NCBI GenBank assembly: GCA_964440935.1 | Contig: CAYTTY010000002.1 | Location: 135,012-199,011, forward strand | Direction of reading: 5' to 3' | Source of the DNA: WJJR01 sp964440935 | Lineage (GTDB): Bacteria > Zixibacteria > MSB-5A5 > WJJR01 | DNA: 64,000 bases | In this document: positions 9,153 to 17,741 of the stretch, one piece after another | How positions within the stretch are numbered: the stretch's first letter is position 1 | Layout of the letters: every line of letters begins with the position of its first letter | Notes under the pieces: generated by a model | Database searches by the model: none | What the model was told of the DNA's origin: nothing | Seen by the model: the letters and a program-made list of their open reading frames with translations, nothing else | Program-made: the position numbers and the translations under genes

Positions 9153-9215
9153 GGAGCGATTGTCAGAAGTGTGTTCCGATTAAACGATTCATGTAGGACG
9201 GGCGCCTCGCCCGTG
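9153..9215. mobile_element. Truncated MITE-like element (left end only)
   Basis: GGAGCGATTGTCAGAAGTGT at 9153 is a left terminus. It is followed by the GGGCGCCTCGCCC core fragment seen in the elements at 13795 and 21316. It is cut off where the next element begins at 9216. Confidence 0.5.
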
Positions 9216-9530
9216 TAGAGCAATTGTCATAGATATTTTCCGGTTGCATCGGAGTGCCGCGGGCTTTCAGGGGCACCTTGCAAAGGGCCAAGATCTGATC
9301 ATATCGCACATCGACAAAATCATCATCCGTAGGGGCGTATGGCATACATCCTTTGGTGCAACGTCCTGCGACTGTTTGGGCGTATGCCATACGCCCAAAC
9401 GAACTCTTGCTGACTGCATGGTGCGGTCTTTTCAACACGCCCCCTCAAGGCCGGTGGCTCCCACATGTAAACACCGAACACACCGAGCCTCACTTCATCT
9501 CAATCGGACAATTAATCTGACAATTGCTAT
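9216..9530. mobile_element. MITE-like element 2, 315 bp
   Basis: The left terminus TAGAGCAATTGTCATAGAT (9216) and the right terminus TTAATCTGACAATTGCTAT (to 9530) are inverted. The interior has GTGCCGCGGGC, GGGGCACCTTGCAAA, two GGGCGTATGGCATACG-type palindromes and TTTTCAACACGCCCC. It lies 48 bp from the 3' end of the convergent histidine kinase gene. Confidence 0.7.
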
Positions 9531-9577
9531 CAAACCCACCCCAAGCGGGGGCACCCATTCTTGGCGCTCCGACATCC

Positions 9578-11605
9578 TCACTCCCCCCATTCACACGCCA
9601 ATTTAATCGTATCGACCAGCTCATCGGCGGGTGCGTCTTTGCGCACATACGCGGTCGCGCCCGCGTTCGCCATCGATTGCGCGACGGCCCCCTTGTCGTG
9701 CAACGAAAGACCGATGACGACAATCTTGGGGTATTTCGATTTGATCAGGCGCGTGGCTTCAATGCCGTTCATGTTCGGCATGCTGACGTCCATGATCACG
9801 ACATCGGGTTGCAGACGAGCGGCATCCCTTACGGCTTCCTCACCATCGGCGGCTTCACCCACAACAACGAAGTGGCTGTCCTTTTGCAGCAACTGCACTA
9901 ATCCCTGACGTACGACCGTATGGTCATCCGCCACCAAAACCCGTATCCGATCACGCGTTTGGTCATCGCGATCAGGGGTTTCCTCCGACAGTTCAATCCG
10001 GGGCGCGTCGGCGCCATGCTCATCGGCGTCTGCGGTGACAAGCGGAACCACCAACCGAATCTGCGCTCCGCCCGATGAGTTCTTCCCAACATCGAAACGG
10101 CCCTGCATGGCCATCAGCCGGTCGCGGGTGCGGTACAAGCCAAATGTTTGCGGATTGTCCAGATGTCGTTCGACCTGCCTGGGATCAAACCCTCTTCCGT
10201 AGTCTTCGACGATGACATGCAACTGGCTGTCGGTGCGGCGCACCGTCACGCGTGCACGAAATTGCCCGCTGTGCTTGACGGTATTGACGAGCAACTCCCG
10301 CACCGCTTCATAGAGAAACGTGCGGAGGTGCTGCGGCGCATCCTCGGGATCGTCACAGCAGTCAACCGTCACAGTAAGCCCATACCTGTCATGCGCCCAG
10401 TCGCCCACCCATCGGAAGATTTCATCCAATGTCCCCAGCTCGAGTACCGGCGGACTCAATTCGTGAGACAGGCTGCGCGATGATTGTAGACAGTCGCTTA
10501 GGAGGGTTTCGAGTTCATGCTTGCCTTCTTCTTGCGCCGGATTCATACACTCCAGCGCGTGAAGACGCCAGATGCTGGCCAGCAGAATCTGTTGGAGATC
10601 ATCGTGCAGAATCTTGGCGAGACGCTTGCGCTCGGTCTGCTCGGCCATGCTGAGTTCGGCGGCCATGCGGCTCAAATCGGCGGCGCGACGCTCGGCGATC
10701 TCCGTGCGCTCGGCCACCTTCTCTTCGAGTGTCTTGTTGATGTCTCGCAACGCCTGTTCAGATTGCTTGCGTCTGGTGATGTCGCGTAGCAGTCCACACA
10801 CGCGGTCTGGTGCCAAGGCGAAGAGACTGACTTCAAAAAAGCGATGCGTGTCGTGATTGTAATGCTCCAGCCGGATCGGATCACCAGTCTCCACGACCGA
10901 CTTGATCGCATCCCACCAGATTCCCTCCAGCTTGGGGTAAAACTCACTCAATCGTCGTCTGATGATCGCATCAGCGTCAAAACCGGTGTGATGTTCATAT
11001 GCCGGATTCGCTTCGAGGAAAACTCCGTCGATGACATTCCCACTGTCATCCTTGACGAGTTCGAGGAGATTAAACCCTTCGTCCATATTCTCGAAGATTG
11101 ACCGGTATTTGGCTTCACTCTCACGCAATGCCCGCTCGACCAACTCGCGTGCAGCAATCTCATCGCGGAGTTGATACTGCTTATCACGCGCATTCAAGGC
11201 CGAGCGAACCACGGTAACCAGAGTAGTGACCGTGATTGGACGCTGAATCAGGGTCAAATGCGACGTTCCCCGTAGATCGTCCAGCGCATGCCATGCGGCA
11301 CTTTGTGTGCTGCCACGCGTGCCGAGGATGATCAGAGGGAATTCCGACCACGATGGCTGCTGAGCCAATGTCAACGAGATCGCGTGACGGGTTTCCGGAG
11401 TCAACGCCTCCTGTGTGATCACGACGGCAGCGGCGCCGCGGTCGATCTCCCTGCACAGCTCCATGTGACTGGTGCAACGGTCGCTATGGATGCCCGCTTC
11501 TTCCAACACCTGTTCAATGTGTTTTGCATCATCCCCAAACGGTGTCAGAATCAATACCCGCCACGGGAGATCGTGGCTCGTATTGCTTGCCGGTATGCCA
11601 ATCAC
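9578..11605 (-). CDS. Hybrid histidine kinase: pseudo-receiver, PAS, HisKA_3, HATPase, NarL-type receiver
   Basis: This is a cytoplasmic two-component hybrid of about 675 residues. In order it has a degenerate receiver-like domain (WRVLILTPFGDDA at about 14 to 130) and a PAS domain (YRSIFENMDEGFNLLELV, about 165-285). A coiled coil leads to a HisKA_3 phosphoacceptor site ERKRLAKILHDDLQQ and a HATPase (ELLVNTVKHSG, EDYGRGFD). The C-terminal receiver has VLVADDHTVVRQG and phosphoacceptor D in VVIMDVSMPNMNG. The receiver is NarL-like but lacks the usual DNA-binding helix-turn-helix. The frame is open to 11806, but those 67 residues only shadow the KaiC gene. GTG 11605, 1 nt past that gene's stop and preceded by AAGGTG, is the likely start. 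Confidence 0.88.
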   Translation of the reverse strand: MIGIPASNTSHDLPWRVLILTPFGDDAKHIEQVLEEAGIHSDRCTSHMELCREIDRGAAAVVITQEALTPETRHAISLTLAQQPSWSEFPLIILGTRGSTQSAAWHALDDLRGTSHLTLIQRPITVTTLVTVVRSALNARDKQYQLRDEIAARELVERALRESEAKYRSIFENMDEGFNLLELVKDDSGNVIDGVFLEANPAYEHHTGFDADAIIRRRLSEFYPKLEGIWWDAIKSVVETGDPIRLEHYNHDTHRFFEVSLFALAPDRVCGLLRDITRRKQSEQALRDINKTLEEKVAERTEIAERRAADLSRMAAELSMAEQTERKRLAKILHDDLQQILLASIWRLHALECMNPAQEEGKHELETLLSDCLQSSRSLSHELSPPVLELGTLDEIFRWVGDWAHDRYGLTVTVDCCDDPEDAPQHLRTFLYEAVRELLVNTVKHSGQFRARVTVRRTDSQLHVIVEDYGRGFDPRQVERHLDNPQTFGLYRTRDRLMAMQGRFDVGKNSSGGAQIRLVVPLVTADADEHGADAPRIELSEETPDRDDQTRDRIRVLVADDHTVVRQGLVQLLQKDSHFVVVGEAADGEEAVRDAARLQPDVVIMDVSMPNMNGIEATRLIKSKYPKIVVIGLSLHDKGAVAQSMANAGATAYVRKDAPADELVDTIKLACEWGE

Positions 11606-11606
11606 G

Positions 11607-13130
11607 CTAGGCGTCACCTTCGACGTGGGGAAGGGTCTTGCCCGTAAAATCCGGGATGCCGGTGAAAATGCCGCGGAATTGCTCGAGTGGTTCACCGATG
11701 CGGATTCCGTGCGATGTAAATTGGAGTTCGCGTATGCTTCGTTCATGATCACCACCGCGTCGTTTGTACACGGAAATCGCTTTGCGAATCTGGCCCTGGA
11801 ACTCAAAATGATGGAGCAGCAGGACTGAATCAGAGATATAGCTTAAATCGAAGGGTATCGTCTTTGGCGCTCCGGGCAATCCGTGCATCGCCATCATGAC
11901 CATCACGGTCACGCCCTGCTGACAGAGATAGCTGATGAGTTCGTGAATATGGAGCGTCAACAGGCTCTCGTTCGGCATGGCATGGATGTAACCGGTAAGA
12001 CTGTCAATCACGACCAGGCCCACGCTGCGTTTGGTCACGTCGTCAGAGACCATGTGGCTGAACTCACCCGGTGTCAACTCGGCGGGATCAACCTGTCGAG
12101 TGGTTATCGTGCCGGCGTTGACGTGTCCCTCCAGATCCAACCCAAGACCACGGGCACGCCTCAACAGGGTTTGCACGCGTTCATCGAAAATGTACATAGC
12201 ACATGGTTCACCACGAGCGGCGGTTTCCGCCACAATCTGGCTGGCCACAAGCGATTTTCCGGCGCCCGCCGGCCCCAGAATCAGCATCGAAGATCCGCGA
12301 TCCACTCCGTGTCCCCCCAAAAGCGAATCCAGTTCGGGCAGACCGGTCGGCAGACTCGTTTCCGTCAACAAGTGCCGATGCGCGGCGGCGACGAGGCGGG
12401 GGTACACCTCCATGCGACCGGTGCGAATGCGATAATCGTGGTACCCCATTGCAAACTCACAGCCGCGCAGCTTGGCCACACGCAGCCGACGCCGGTCAGG
12501 ACCGTAGTCAGGCGGTAGCTGCTCCAGGTTGATCACGCCGCGCACACTGCTTTCCACCGGCTGCTTGTCCGTCAGTCGGTCGTCGCACAGCAATGTGGTA
12601 CACGCGCGATCCTTGAGCATCGACTGGAGACCGATAACTTGTCGCCGAAACCAAATACGGTTCACATCCAGTAGCCGGATTTCAGACAGTGAGTCAATCA
12701 CGAGGCGTTGCGGGTTTACCTGGTCGATAGCCTCCAGCAAATTCGCAATTGCCCGGGGCAGCTCCACTTCGGCCGGATGAAAAACCGACTGCTCGACATC
12801 GCGTGTGACGGCCGTATCTGAATCTTGATGATAAACAGTGATGCCATCGAGGGACCACCCGTGCGACTGCGCGACCAGATGGATTTCCTCTTTGCTCTCA
12901 ATCGTCGTGATATAGAGCACCCGTTCGTTGTTGGCAGCGCCGGCCATGGCGAACTGTAATCCCATGGTCGTTTTGCCCGTTCCCGGTTCGCCCTGCAAGA
13001 GGTACGTGTAATGGCGTGGCAATCCACCGCCCAGTATAGTATCGAGTCCCTCGATTCCGGTCGACGCGCGATCCGACACCGGTGATTGCGACCCGGACGT
13101 ATCCGATGGTGTTGGTGAGGTGTGATCCAT
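11607..13130 (-). CDS. KaiC-like double-domain RecA-fold ATPase
   Basis: The gene encodes a 507-residue tandem KaiC-domain protein of the family annotated as circadian clock protein KaiC but common in non-cyanobacterial signalling loci. Domain 1 has Walker A GEPGTGKTT (47-55) and acidic residues in TTIESKEEI. Domain 2 has Walker A GPAGAGKS (about 285-292), FDERVQTLL, and the C-terminal signature VYKRRGGDHERSIRE...GEPLEQFRGIFTG. ATG 13130 is chosen because GGGGAGA lies 10 nt upstream; the frame is open to 13220. Its stop is 1 nt from the start of the hybrid kinase, implying translational coupling. A timing role is not implied: kaiA and kaiB are absent here. Confidence 0.9.
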   Translation of the reverse strand: MDHTSPTPSDTSGSQSPVSDRASTGIEGLDTILGGGLPRHYTYLLQGEPGTGKTTMGLQFAMAGAANNERVLYITTIESKEEIHLVAQSHGWSLDGITVYHQDSDTAVTRDVEQSVFHPAEVELPRAIANLLEAIDQVNPQRLVIDSLSEIRLLDVNRIWFRRQVIGLQSMLKDRACTTLLCDDRLTDKQPVESSVRGVINLEQLPPDYGPDRRRLRVAKLRGCEFAMGYHDYRIRTGRMEVYPRLVAAAHRHLLTETSLPTGLPELDSLLGGHGVDRGSSMLILGPAGAGKSLVASQIVAETAARGEPCAMYIFDERVQTLLRRARGLGLDLEGHVNAGTITTRQVDPAELTPGEFSHMVSDDVTKRSVGLVVIDSLTGYIHAMPNESLLTLHIHELISYLCQQGVTVMVMMAMHGLPGAPKTIPFDLSYISDSVLLLHHFEFQGQIRKAISVYKRRGGDHERSIRELQFTSHGIRIGEPLEQFRGIFTGIPDFTGKTLPHVEGDA

Positions 13131-13794
13131 TCGACGATATTCTCCCCGGCAGTTCGGTGCGTTGAGTGTGTGCCATACCAGACACACGACAACCCTGTGA
13201 GAGATGCTGCTGATCCTCACGCTCTGTCTGCTCTTTCACCGGAGTTGCCACAGGAATCTATGACGTTGTACGGCGTAGAAGGCCCTGCGACTCCTTTGGA
13301 CGTGAAGATCGCGCTACACCACCAGCGAAGCCAGCGTTTTTGATCTCGCATATCCACAAAAGACGTCATGATCCTAGCGGAAACGGGTTTTGCCTGACAG
13401 GGTGTGGGGGCGTCGTAAATGACTAATGGGATAGTATTGGTGTAGTATTGAGCGTGACATTACCCAGTATGGGTGCGGAGGTGTGAGGTATGGGGTTCAT
13501 CACCCGGTGAGACAAGCTGAAGCGTGTTGTCTCAACCACTCCTGAAAGCGCCGAGCTCTTCAGGGTGAGCTTGCCGAACCCCAGCTCGGCGTGAGTAGTT
13601 AAAGCCGCGTAGCAGCGACTCAGTGTGCCACTGTACCTTGGTCAGTGGCACCCGGCACCCGGCCTGACACGCTGGTGTCGTGTCACGGAAGTAGGTTCCC
13701 GACATCGTTGACATCCACAGTGCGGTCACGCGCCCCCGCCTGACGCCAACCTCTGTCCCGGACAAGGGGTCACCCGAGGACGGGTGACGCCACA
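13131..13794. other. Non-coding region upstream of the KaiC-like gene, with repeat remnants
   Basis: No convincing gene is visible in 664 bases. From about 13725 to 13794 it contains the TCACCCGAGGACGGGTGACG palindrome, related to the core of the elements at 36664 and 57616, so a decayed element may lie here. The rest (13131-13500) presumably holds the promoter of the KaiC-kinase operon; none is clear enough to mark. Confidence 0.45.
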
Positions 13795-13947
13795 TAGAGC
13801 GATTGTCAGAATTGTCTTCCAATTGACCGGGCGATGTAGCACGGGCGCCTCGCCCGTGCGGCATGGCCCGGTCGACCATGCTCACGGCAAGCGGGACGGT
13901 CATGCTACGGTCTTGTGAATCAATAAGCCCTTCTGATAATTGCTATA
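13795..13947. mobile_element. MITE-like element 3, 153 bp
   Basis: TAGAGCGATTGTCAGAATTG (13795) and its inverted counterpart CTTCTGATAATTGCTATA (ending 13947) are the termini. The interior has the hairpin CACGGGCGCCTCGCCCGTG and GCCCGGTCGACCATGCTCAC. It is the same core as in the elements at 21316 and (inverted) 36471. Confidence 0.78.
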
Positions 13948-14216
13948 ACTACCACCTACAAGGGCGTATTCAATACGCCCCTACTAAAGACAGTACGCCA
14001 CCTGCAATGACGCACGTTCTTCCACACGCCCCAAGCGGCGGGACACCATTCCGGTCGTCACCAGCCAAAACAACTCCCCTCACCACTCCCGGAAAATGCC
14101 TGACACGCAAGCGGATAATCCCTTACAGACAAAGGATCACGGCAATACGATCTTCGCAACAACGCGGGTACCATACGTTCACAATCGCATAGGTCTGGGA
14201 GAATACGGGGGTAATA

Positions 14217-14594
14217 TTGACACAGGGACACGACACCATTTCCTACGAGTACCGCTTCGGACAGAATGCTCCGATTCCGGTCATCCTGGAAACCCTGGTA
14301 TTGGCCGTGACCGCCGCGGAGTCACTCCACGGTCGGACAAAGGTGCGATCAGACAGCCAGGTCCATGTGAACACCAGCGAGCGGCTGTGTTTCGTGGAGG
14401 GCCTGTTACCGATTGCCGAAGACCTGGCACGGATCTTCACCGGATTTCTCAGTCGCAAATGCAAGGCCGACGATTTTAGCGTCCGGCAGTTAATCCAACC
14501 CAGTGGCTCGACACACGAGGGAGGGGCGACACTGGAGGAACTGGGAATGGATTCGGCCATCGATCCAGCGATCGCGCTTCGCCCGGCGCGGTAA
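14217..14594 (+). CDS. Hypothetical protein, orphan
   Basis: The predicted 125-residue protein is not recognised. It begins at TTG 14217 preceded by a GGGGG tract 5 nt away. The N-terminal half (TISYEYRFGQNAPIPVILET, VNTSERLCFVEG) looks like a compact alpha/beta fold. The tail is Gly/Thr/Ala-rich. It has no signal peptide or membrane segment. It stands alone between repeat-rich regions, and its codon use resembles its neighbours. It may be a real accessory gene; an over-predicted frame cannot be excluded. Confidence 0.5.
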   Translation: MTQGHDTISYEYRFGQNAPIPVILETLVLAVTAAESLHGRTKVRSDSQVHVNTSERLCFVEGLLPIAEDLARIFTGFLSRKCKADDFSVRQLIQPSGSTHEGGATLEELGMDSAIDPAIALRPAR

Positions 14595-15025
14595 GCGGTG
14601 CGGCAGGGCTGTGTGGCATCGATTTGTGACGCAGCCTCCGTCAGCCACAAGCCCTGCGCATCGCGCCAAGGACCAACAATAGCGAGCTGAGGTGTCCCAC
14701 CGCTTGTTCTGTGGTGTCACCCGCCCGCGGGTGACGCTTTGTCCGCGAAGCAGTTGGCCGACAAGCAAGGGCGCCTGACGAAACGCGGCGGGTGATCGAT
14801 TTTATTAACCTATTTCCAGGGCACGACACTGTACTTTACGGAGACAACGAAACCTGAGTCATGTAAACCTTGATGAACACAAGACGCCCATAATCATCAC
14901 GACGAAAACGGTTACGGCGTGTTGTAAAACGTGAGGCGTTGCAGATGACGTGCTGTTGTAGGGGCGTGTTGCATACGCCCCCTGCGTAAACTTGTTCAAC
15001 ACGCTGTTGCGACGGGGCACCCCTC
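14595..15025. repeat. Repeat-bearing intergenic region
   Basis: This region holds a GTGTCACCCGCCCGCGGGTG-type palindrome (about 14714-14733). It also holds one copy of the GGCGTGTTGTAAAAC ... GTTCAACACGC palindrome with a GTAGGGGCGTGTTGCATACG core (14916-15006). No gene is visible. Confidence 0.55.
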
Positions 15026-15382
15026 CTACTCATCCAACTTCCGGACTTCCTCCGGAATAGTCACGAGGATGACACATCCACCGTCGGAGCGCACCGGATG
15101 ACTGTTGCCCGGCGCCGTGTACAGATAGTCGCCCGCATTCAAATCGATGTCGCCAATCTGAATGTCTCCCTCCAGTACAAACACCTCTTCGCCGCCGGGG
15201 TGATCATGTGCCGGATAACTCGCGCCCGGTGCAAAGCGCAGCAACATCGTCGGCGCTCGCCGTTGAGTTGCATCATAGCGCAGGACTTTGAGGTCGATCC
15301 CCGTCACACCCGGCTCGTTGAGTGACGTCCACTCTGTCGAATGACTCCGCATCAACTGATTTCCGTTATCCAGTACGGCCAT
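15026..15382 (-). CDS. Cupin-domain protein (ChrR-like cupin)
   Basis: The small cytoplasmic beta-barrel protein has 118 residues. The cupin metal-site motifs are visible: HDHPGGEEVFVLEG (motif 1, His-His-Glu) and the later PGNSHPVRSD (motif 2 His). The PxHxHxxGEExxVLxG layout resembles the ChrR/anti-sigma cupin subgroup, but no anti-sigma zinc domain is attached, so its substrate is unknown. ATG 15382 with GAGGTG 6 nt upstream is preferred over an upstream in-frame start. The small gene at 15443-15658 lies 60 bp upstream in the same direction, probably one operon. Confidence 0.82.
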   Translation of the reverse strand: MAVLDNGNQLMRSHSTEWTSLNEPGVTGIDLKVLRYDATQRRAPTMLLRFAPGASYPAHDHPGGEEVFVLEGDIQIGDIDLNAGDYLYTAPGNSHPVRSDGGCVILVTIPEEVRKLDE

Positions 15383-15442
15383 TGAACACCTCGTCGTCAA
15401 CAGTTCCAAGATCAAATTCGAAGAGAGCACACCAACTAAAAC

Positions 15443-15658
15443 CTACACGATAGTCTCGTCAATCGGCTTCTGCGCATCCGCCGCGATGTGCGCATCGTCC
15501 TCAGAGTACCACGGCTTGCAGTGCAAACGGTTCCGGTGATCCTTGAATCCATCCACCTTTTTCAATTCAGTACGGTCGACACGAATGCCTTGGTAGGCCG
15601 CAATGGTCGGCGCCAGGATCCAGATTGGCGCCGGCTGAATCGGATCCTGTTCCGCCAT
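15443..15658 (-). CDS. Small hypothetical protein
   Basis: The 71-residue product is not recognised. It begins MAEQDPIQPAPIWILAPTIA and contains a Lys/His-rich centre (FKDHRNRLHCKPWY). It has neither a signal peptide nor a clear membrane helix. A good ribosome site (GGGAGAAT) precedes the ATG. Its position 60 bp upstream of the cupin gene on the same strand suggests co-expression. The Pro-Ile-Trp start and DDAH segment do not point to any family I can name. Confidence 0.6.
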   Translation of the reverse strand: MAEQDPIQPAPIWILAPTIAAYQGIRVDRTELKKVDGFKDHRNRLHCKPWYSEDDAHIAADAQKPIDETIV

Positions 15659-15692
15659 CGGATTCTCCCTTCAGTTGCGTGTTACCGGTTAA

Positions 15693-15942
15693 TAGAGTGA
15701 TTTGCACAATTCCTGTCCGATTCGCGGATGCGAACAGAACGGTTTCCCCTCACCCCAGCCCTCTCCTCCTTCGGCTCCTCTCAGGACAGGCCGCTGAAAG
15801 GCGCGGGCTTGCCCTGAGCTATGCCGAAGGGGAGAGGGAGCAAAAAGTAGGGGTACACACTTCGGCTCCGCTCAGTGCAAGCCGCAGTGGGCCTGCCCGA
15901 CGTGACAATTTCAATCGGACAGGAATTTTGACATTCGCTATA
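15693..15942. mobile_element. MITE-like element 4, 250 bp
   Basis: The left terminus TAGAGTGATTTGCACAATTC (15693) and the right terminus AGGAATTTTGACATTCGCTATA (15942, inverted) share the CCTGTCCGATT inner segment in opposite orientation. The termini are more diverged than in other copies. The interior includes an inverted pair around CCTCTCC...GGAGAGG and Ala/Gly-rich filler; no gene is visible. Confidence 0.6.
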
Positions 15943-16002
15943 AATACTCGCGGTGGCATAACGCAAGAACCGGCGAACACGACTTCTCCGAGACGTGTTA
16001 TG

Positions 16003-16494
16003 TTACATCCGTGTAAATCGTTCGATCACATCGCGGGAATCAGGGAAGCTGTCAATCAGATAATCCCGCTCGGCGATCTCGAGATCGTCGAATTCGAAAC
16101 CCGGAGCCACGGTACAACCACAAAGGGAATAGCCATTGCCGATTGTCGCCGCGGCCTGATAAGTCCCCGCCGGAATGACCAGTTGCGGACGTTGTCCTTG
16201 CGAAAAGTCGGTGCCTAAAATGTGCTTCTGGTATCCAAGCTCCGGCGATAACAAATGGACTTCGACCGGATCCCCACAATAGAGGTGCCACACCTCATCG
16301 AGTCCCTTGACCTTATGGAATGCCGAAAACGATCCGGCGGTCAGGAGGAAGTAGATTGCCGTCGATGCGGCGCGCGCCCGATTGCCTGTCTGTTCGGTTA
16401 CAGGCATCGCCGACCGAAACGTCTCACGGAAATAGCCGCCTTCGGGATGGGTTTCCAAGTTGAGCGTCTTGATGATGTCGTCAATGGAAAGCAT
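16003..16494 (-). CDS. DUF985 / Cupin_5 family protein
   Basis: The 163-residue protein carries the family's N-terminal signature (HPEGGYFRETFRS near residues 13-25). It also has FLLTAGSFSAFHKVKGLDEV, the YCGDPVEV strand, and a C-terminal CGCTVAPGFEFDDLEIAE. This family folds as a cupin; members have been linked to epimerase-like or sugar-binding roles, but its substrate is unknown. The start at ATG 16494 has AAGGAG about 9 nt upstream; the frame continues ten residues further. It is complete and lies alone on the minus strand after element 4. Confidence 0.85.
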   Translation of the reverse strand: MLSIDDIIKTLNLETHPEGGYFRETFRSAMPVTEQTGNRARAASTAIYFLLTAGSFSAFHKVKGLDEVWHLYCGDPVEVHLLSPELGYQKHILGTDFSQGQRPQLVIPAGTYQAAATIGNGYSLCGCTVAPGFEFDDLEIAERDYLIDSFPDSRDVIERFTRM

Positions 16495-16601
16495 TACGCT
16501 CGACTCCTTGCCGCATGTTGTCATGCGTGAGGACAGTTGACTCTGCGGACCCGCGAGGCGGGGGGAGGGATATACAAGATTCTGCCCTTGCGCGTCGACC
16601 C

Positions 16602-16754
16602 CTAATTGCCCCGCCGGAAGTACGCAAAGAACCCGAACAGGCCAAACAACCCGAAAGGCCCGTAGAGGTGGTCGTTTCCGGTGACCGGCCCGAGTACTCC
16701 CAGAATACCCAAAAGCCCCAAATATCCCAGGTGACCCAGATTGCGTTTGTCCAT
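16602..16754 (-). CDS. DUF3796-like small membrane protein, 50 residues
   Basis: This short gene is read by hand. ATG 16754 is preceded by AAGGAGG with a 6-nt spacer, a near-ideal ribosome site, and the frame closes at TAG 16602. The product starts MDKRNLGHLGYLGLLGILGV, has a VTGND turn, and then FGLFGLFGFFAYF before a basic RRGN end. That is two short Gly/Leu/Phe-rich hydrophobic segments flanked by charges. The LGFLGLLG...TGN...FGFFGFFxYF layout matches the DUF3796 small-membrane-protein family. Function is unknown. Confidence 0.72.
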   Translation of the reverse strand: MDKRNLGHLGYLGLLGILGVLGPVTGNDHLYGPFGLFGLFGFFAYFRRGN

Positions 16755-16981
16755 CGTCGCCTCCTTGCTGTCTATTGGGACCTATACTGGATTGCGGATG
16801 TCATAGCAATTGATTTGCAGCGAGTGGACAAACGTGCACTTTCGCTTCCGCTAAGCCATTGGCTGAACATGTGTTACCGTGGTGCAGGGCCGGTGGGTGG
16901 GTCCGGCTCACATAGGCTCACAGCGGAACGTTACACACCTGCTGATCAGCCCCAAACCCATCCGTCCGATACTTTTAGGGG

Positions 16982-17009
16982 TTGACAGCAGGGAGGAATT
17001 ACGTATACT
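16982..17009 (+). promoter_or_regulatory. Sigma-70 type promoter upstream of rpmI
   Basis: A perfect -35 TTGACA (16982-16987) and -10 TATACT (17004-17009) with a 16-bp spacer lie 55 bp before rpmI. It would give rpmI-rplT-pheS-pheT its own transcription, consistent with its physical separation from thrS-infC. Confidence 0.75.
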
Positions 17010-17064
17010 CCACGCTTCCGGAATTTCCGGACGTATACGACTGTAACGATGAGGCTGTGACAAT

Positions 17065-17262
17065 ATGCCGAAGATGAAAACCAATCGCGCCGCTGCCAAG
17101 CGGTTCAAACGCACCAAGAGTGGCCGCTTCAAACGGGGTAAGGCGTACTCCAGCCACATCTTCACCAGCAAAACAACGAAGCGCAAACGCCGTCTACGCC
17201 AGGGCGGGTATGTTGCCCATGTTGACGAAAACCGCATCTCGCGTTTGCTACCGTACAGTTGA
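17065..17262 (+). CDS. rpmI: 50S ribosomal protein L35
   Basis: L35 is a small basic protein of the large ribosomal subunit. The 65-residue product has the typical start MPKMKTNRAAAKRFKRT and GKAYSSHIFTSKTTKRKRRL, and ends RISRLLPYS. Length and sequence are normal for the family. rplT follows after 22 bp. In many bacteria rpmI-rplT is controlled by L20 binding to the rpmI leader; the 55-nt leader here is short, and I see no obvious L20-site mimic. Confidence 0.96.
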   Translation: MPKMKTNRAAAKRFKRTKSGRFKRGKAYSSHIFTSKTTKRKRRLRQGGYVAHVDENRISRLLPYS

Positions 17263-17284
17263 TTTCAGTTGAGAGGTTGATACA

Positions 17285-17638
17285 GTGTCACGTGCCAAGA
17301 ACAATCCACACGCACATCGCCGTCACAAAAAATATTTGAAAGCGGCCAAGGGCAACTATGGCGCCCGTCGCCGTCTCTATCGCACCGCGCGCGAGACCGT
17401 GGAAAAGGGATGGCGTTATGCCTATCGCGACCGTCGCGCCAAAAAGCGTACGATGCGTCGCCTGTGGATTATCCGCATCAACGCGGCCGCACGTGAATTG
17501 GGTATGAGTTACAGCGCACTGATGAACAATCTGGAGAAGACCGGGATCCAGTTGGACCGCAAGATGCTGGCGCATCTCGCCGCCACGGATCCCGATGGTT
17601 TTGCCGCGGTCGCCCGCTCCGCTGCGGACGCCGGATAA
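17285..17638 (+). CDS. rplT: 50S ribosomal protein L20
   Basis: L20 nucleates large-subunit assembly by binding 23S rRNA. The 117-residue product shows the canonical HRRHKKYLKAAKGNYGARRR (20 residues) and WIIRINAAARELGMSYSALM, with normal length. It uses a GTG start at 17285, preceded by GAGAGG. It lies between rpmI and pheS; a hairpin terminator or attenuator separates it from pheS. Confidence 0.97.
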   Translation: MSRAKNNPHAHRRHKKYLKAAKGNYGARRRLYRTARETVEKGWRYAYRDRRAKKRTMRRLWIIRINAAARELGMSYSALMNNLEKTGIQLDRKMLAHLAATDPDGFAAVARSAADAG

Positions 17639-17688
17639 GCGCGAGCGAAACCAAACACGATCCGTTCTATACAGAGAAAATGCTACCA

Positions 17689-17714
17689 AACCCGGCCCCG
17701 CCGGGTTTTTGTTT
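17689..17714 (+). terminator. Rho-independent terminator or attenuator before pheS
   Basis: AACCCGGC-CCC-GCCGGGTT (8-bp perfect stem, 17689-17707) is followed by TTTGTTT. It ends 28 nt before the pheS start. It could terminate the rpmI-rplT transcript or act as a partial attenuator for pheST. Confidence 0.8.
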
Positions 17715-17741
17715 ATCACCTCATTCGCAGGGTGAGACGAT

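Noticed and set aside
11607..11806. 67-residue N-terminal extension of the hybrid kinase
   Set aside because: It overlaps the KaiC-like coding end by 200 bp and has no domain; the start at GTG 11605 fits better.
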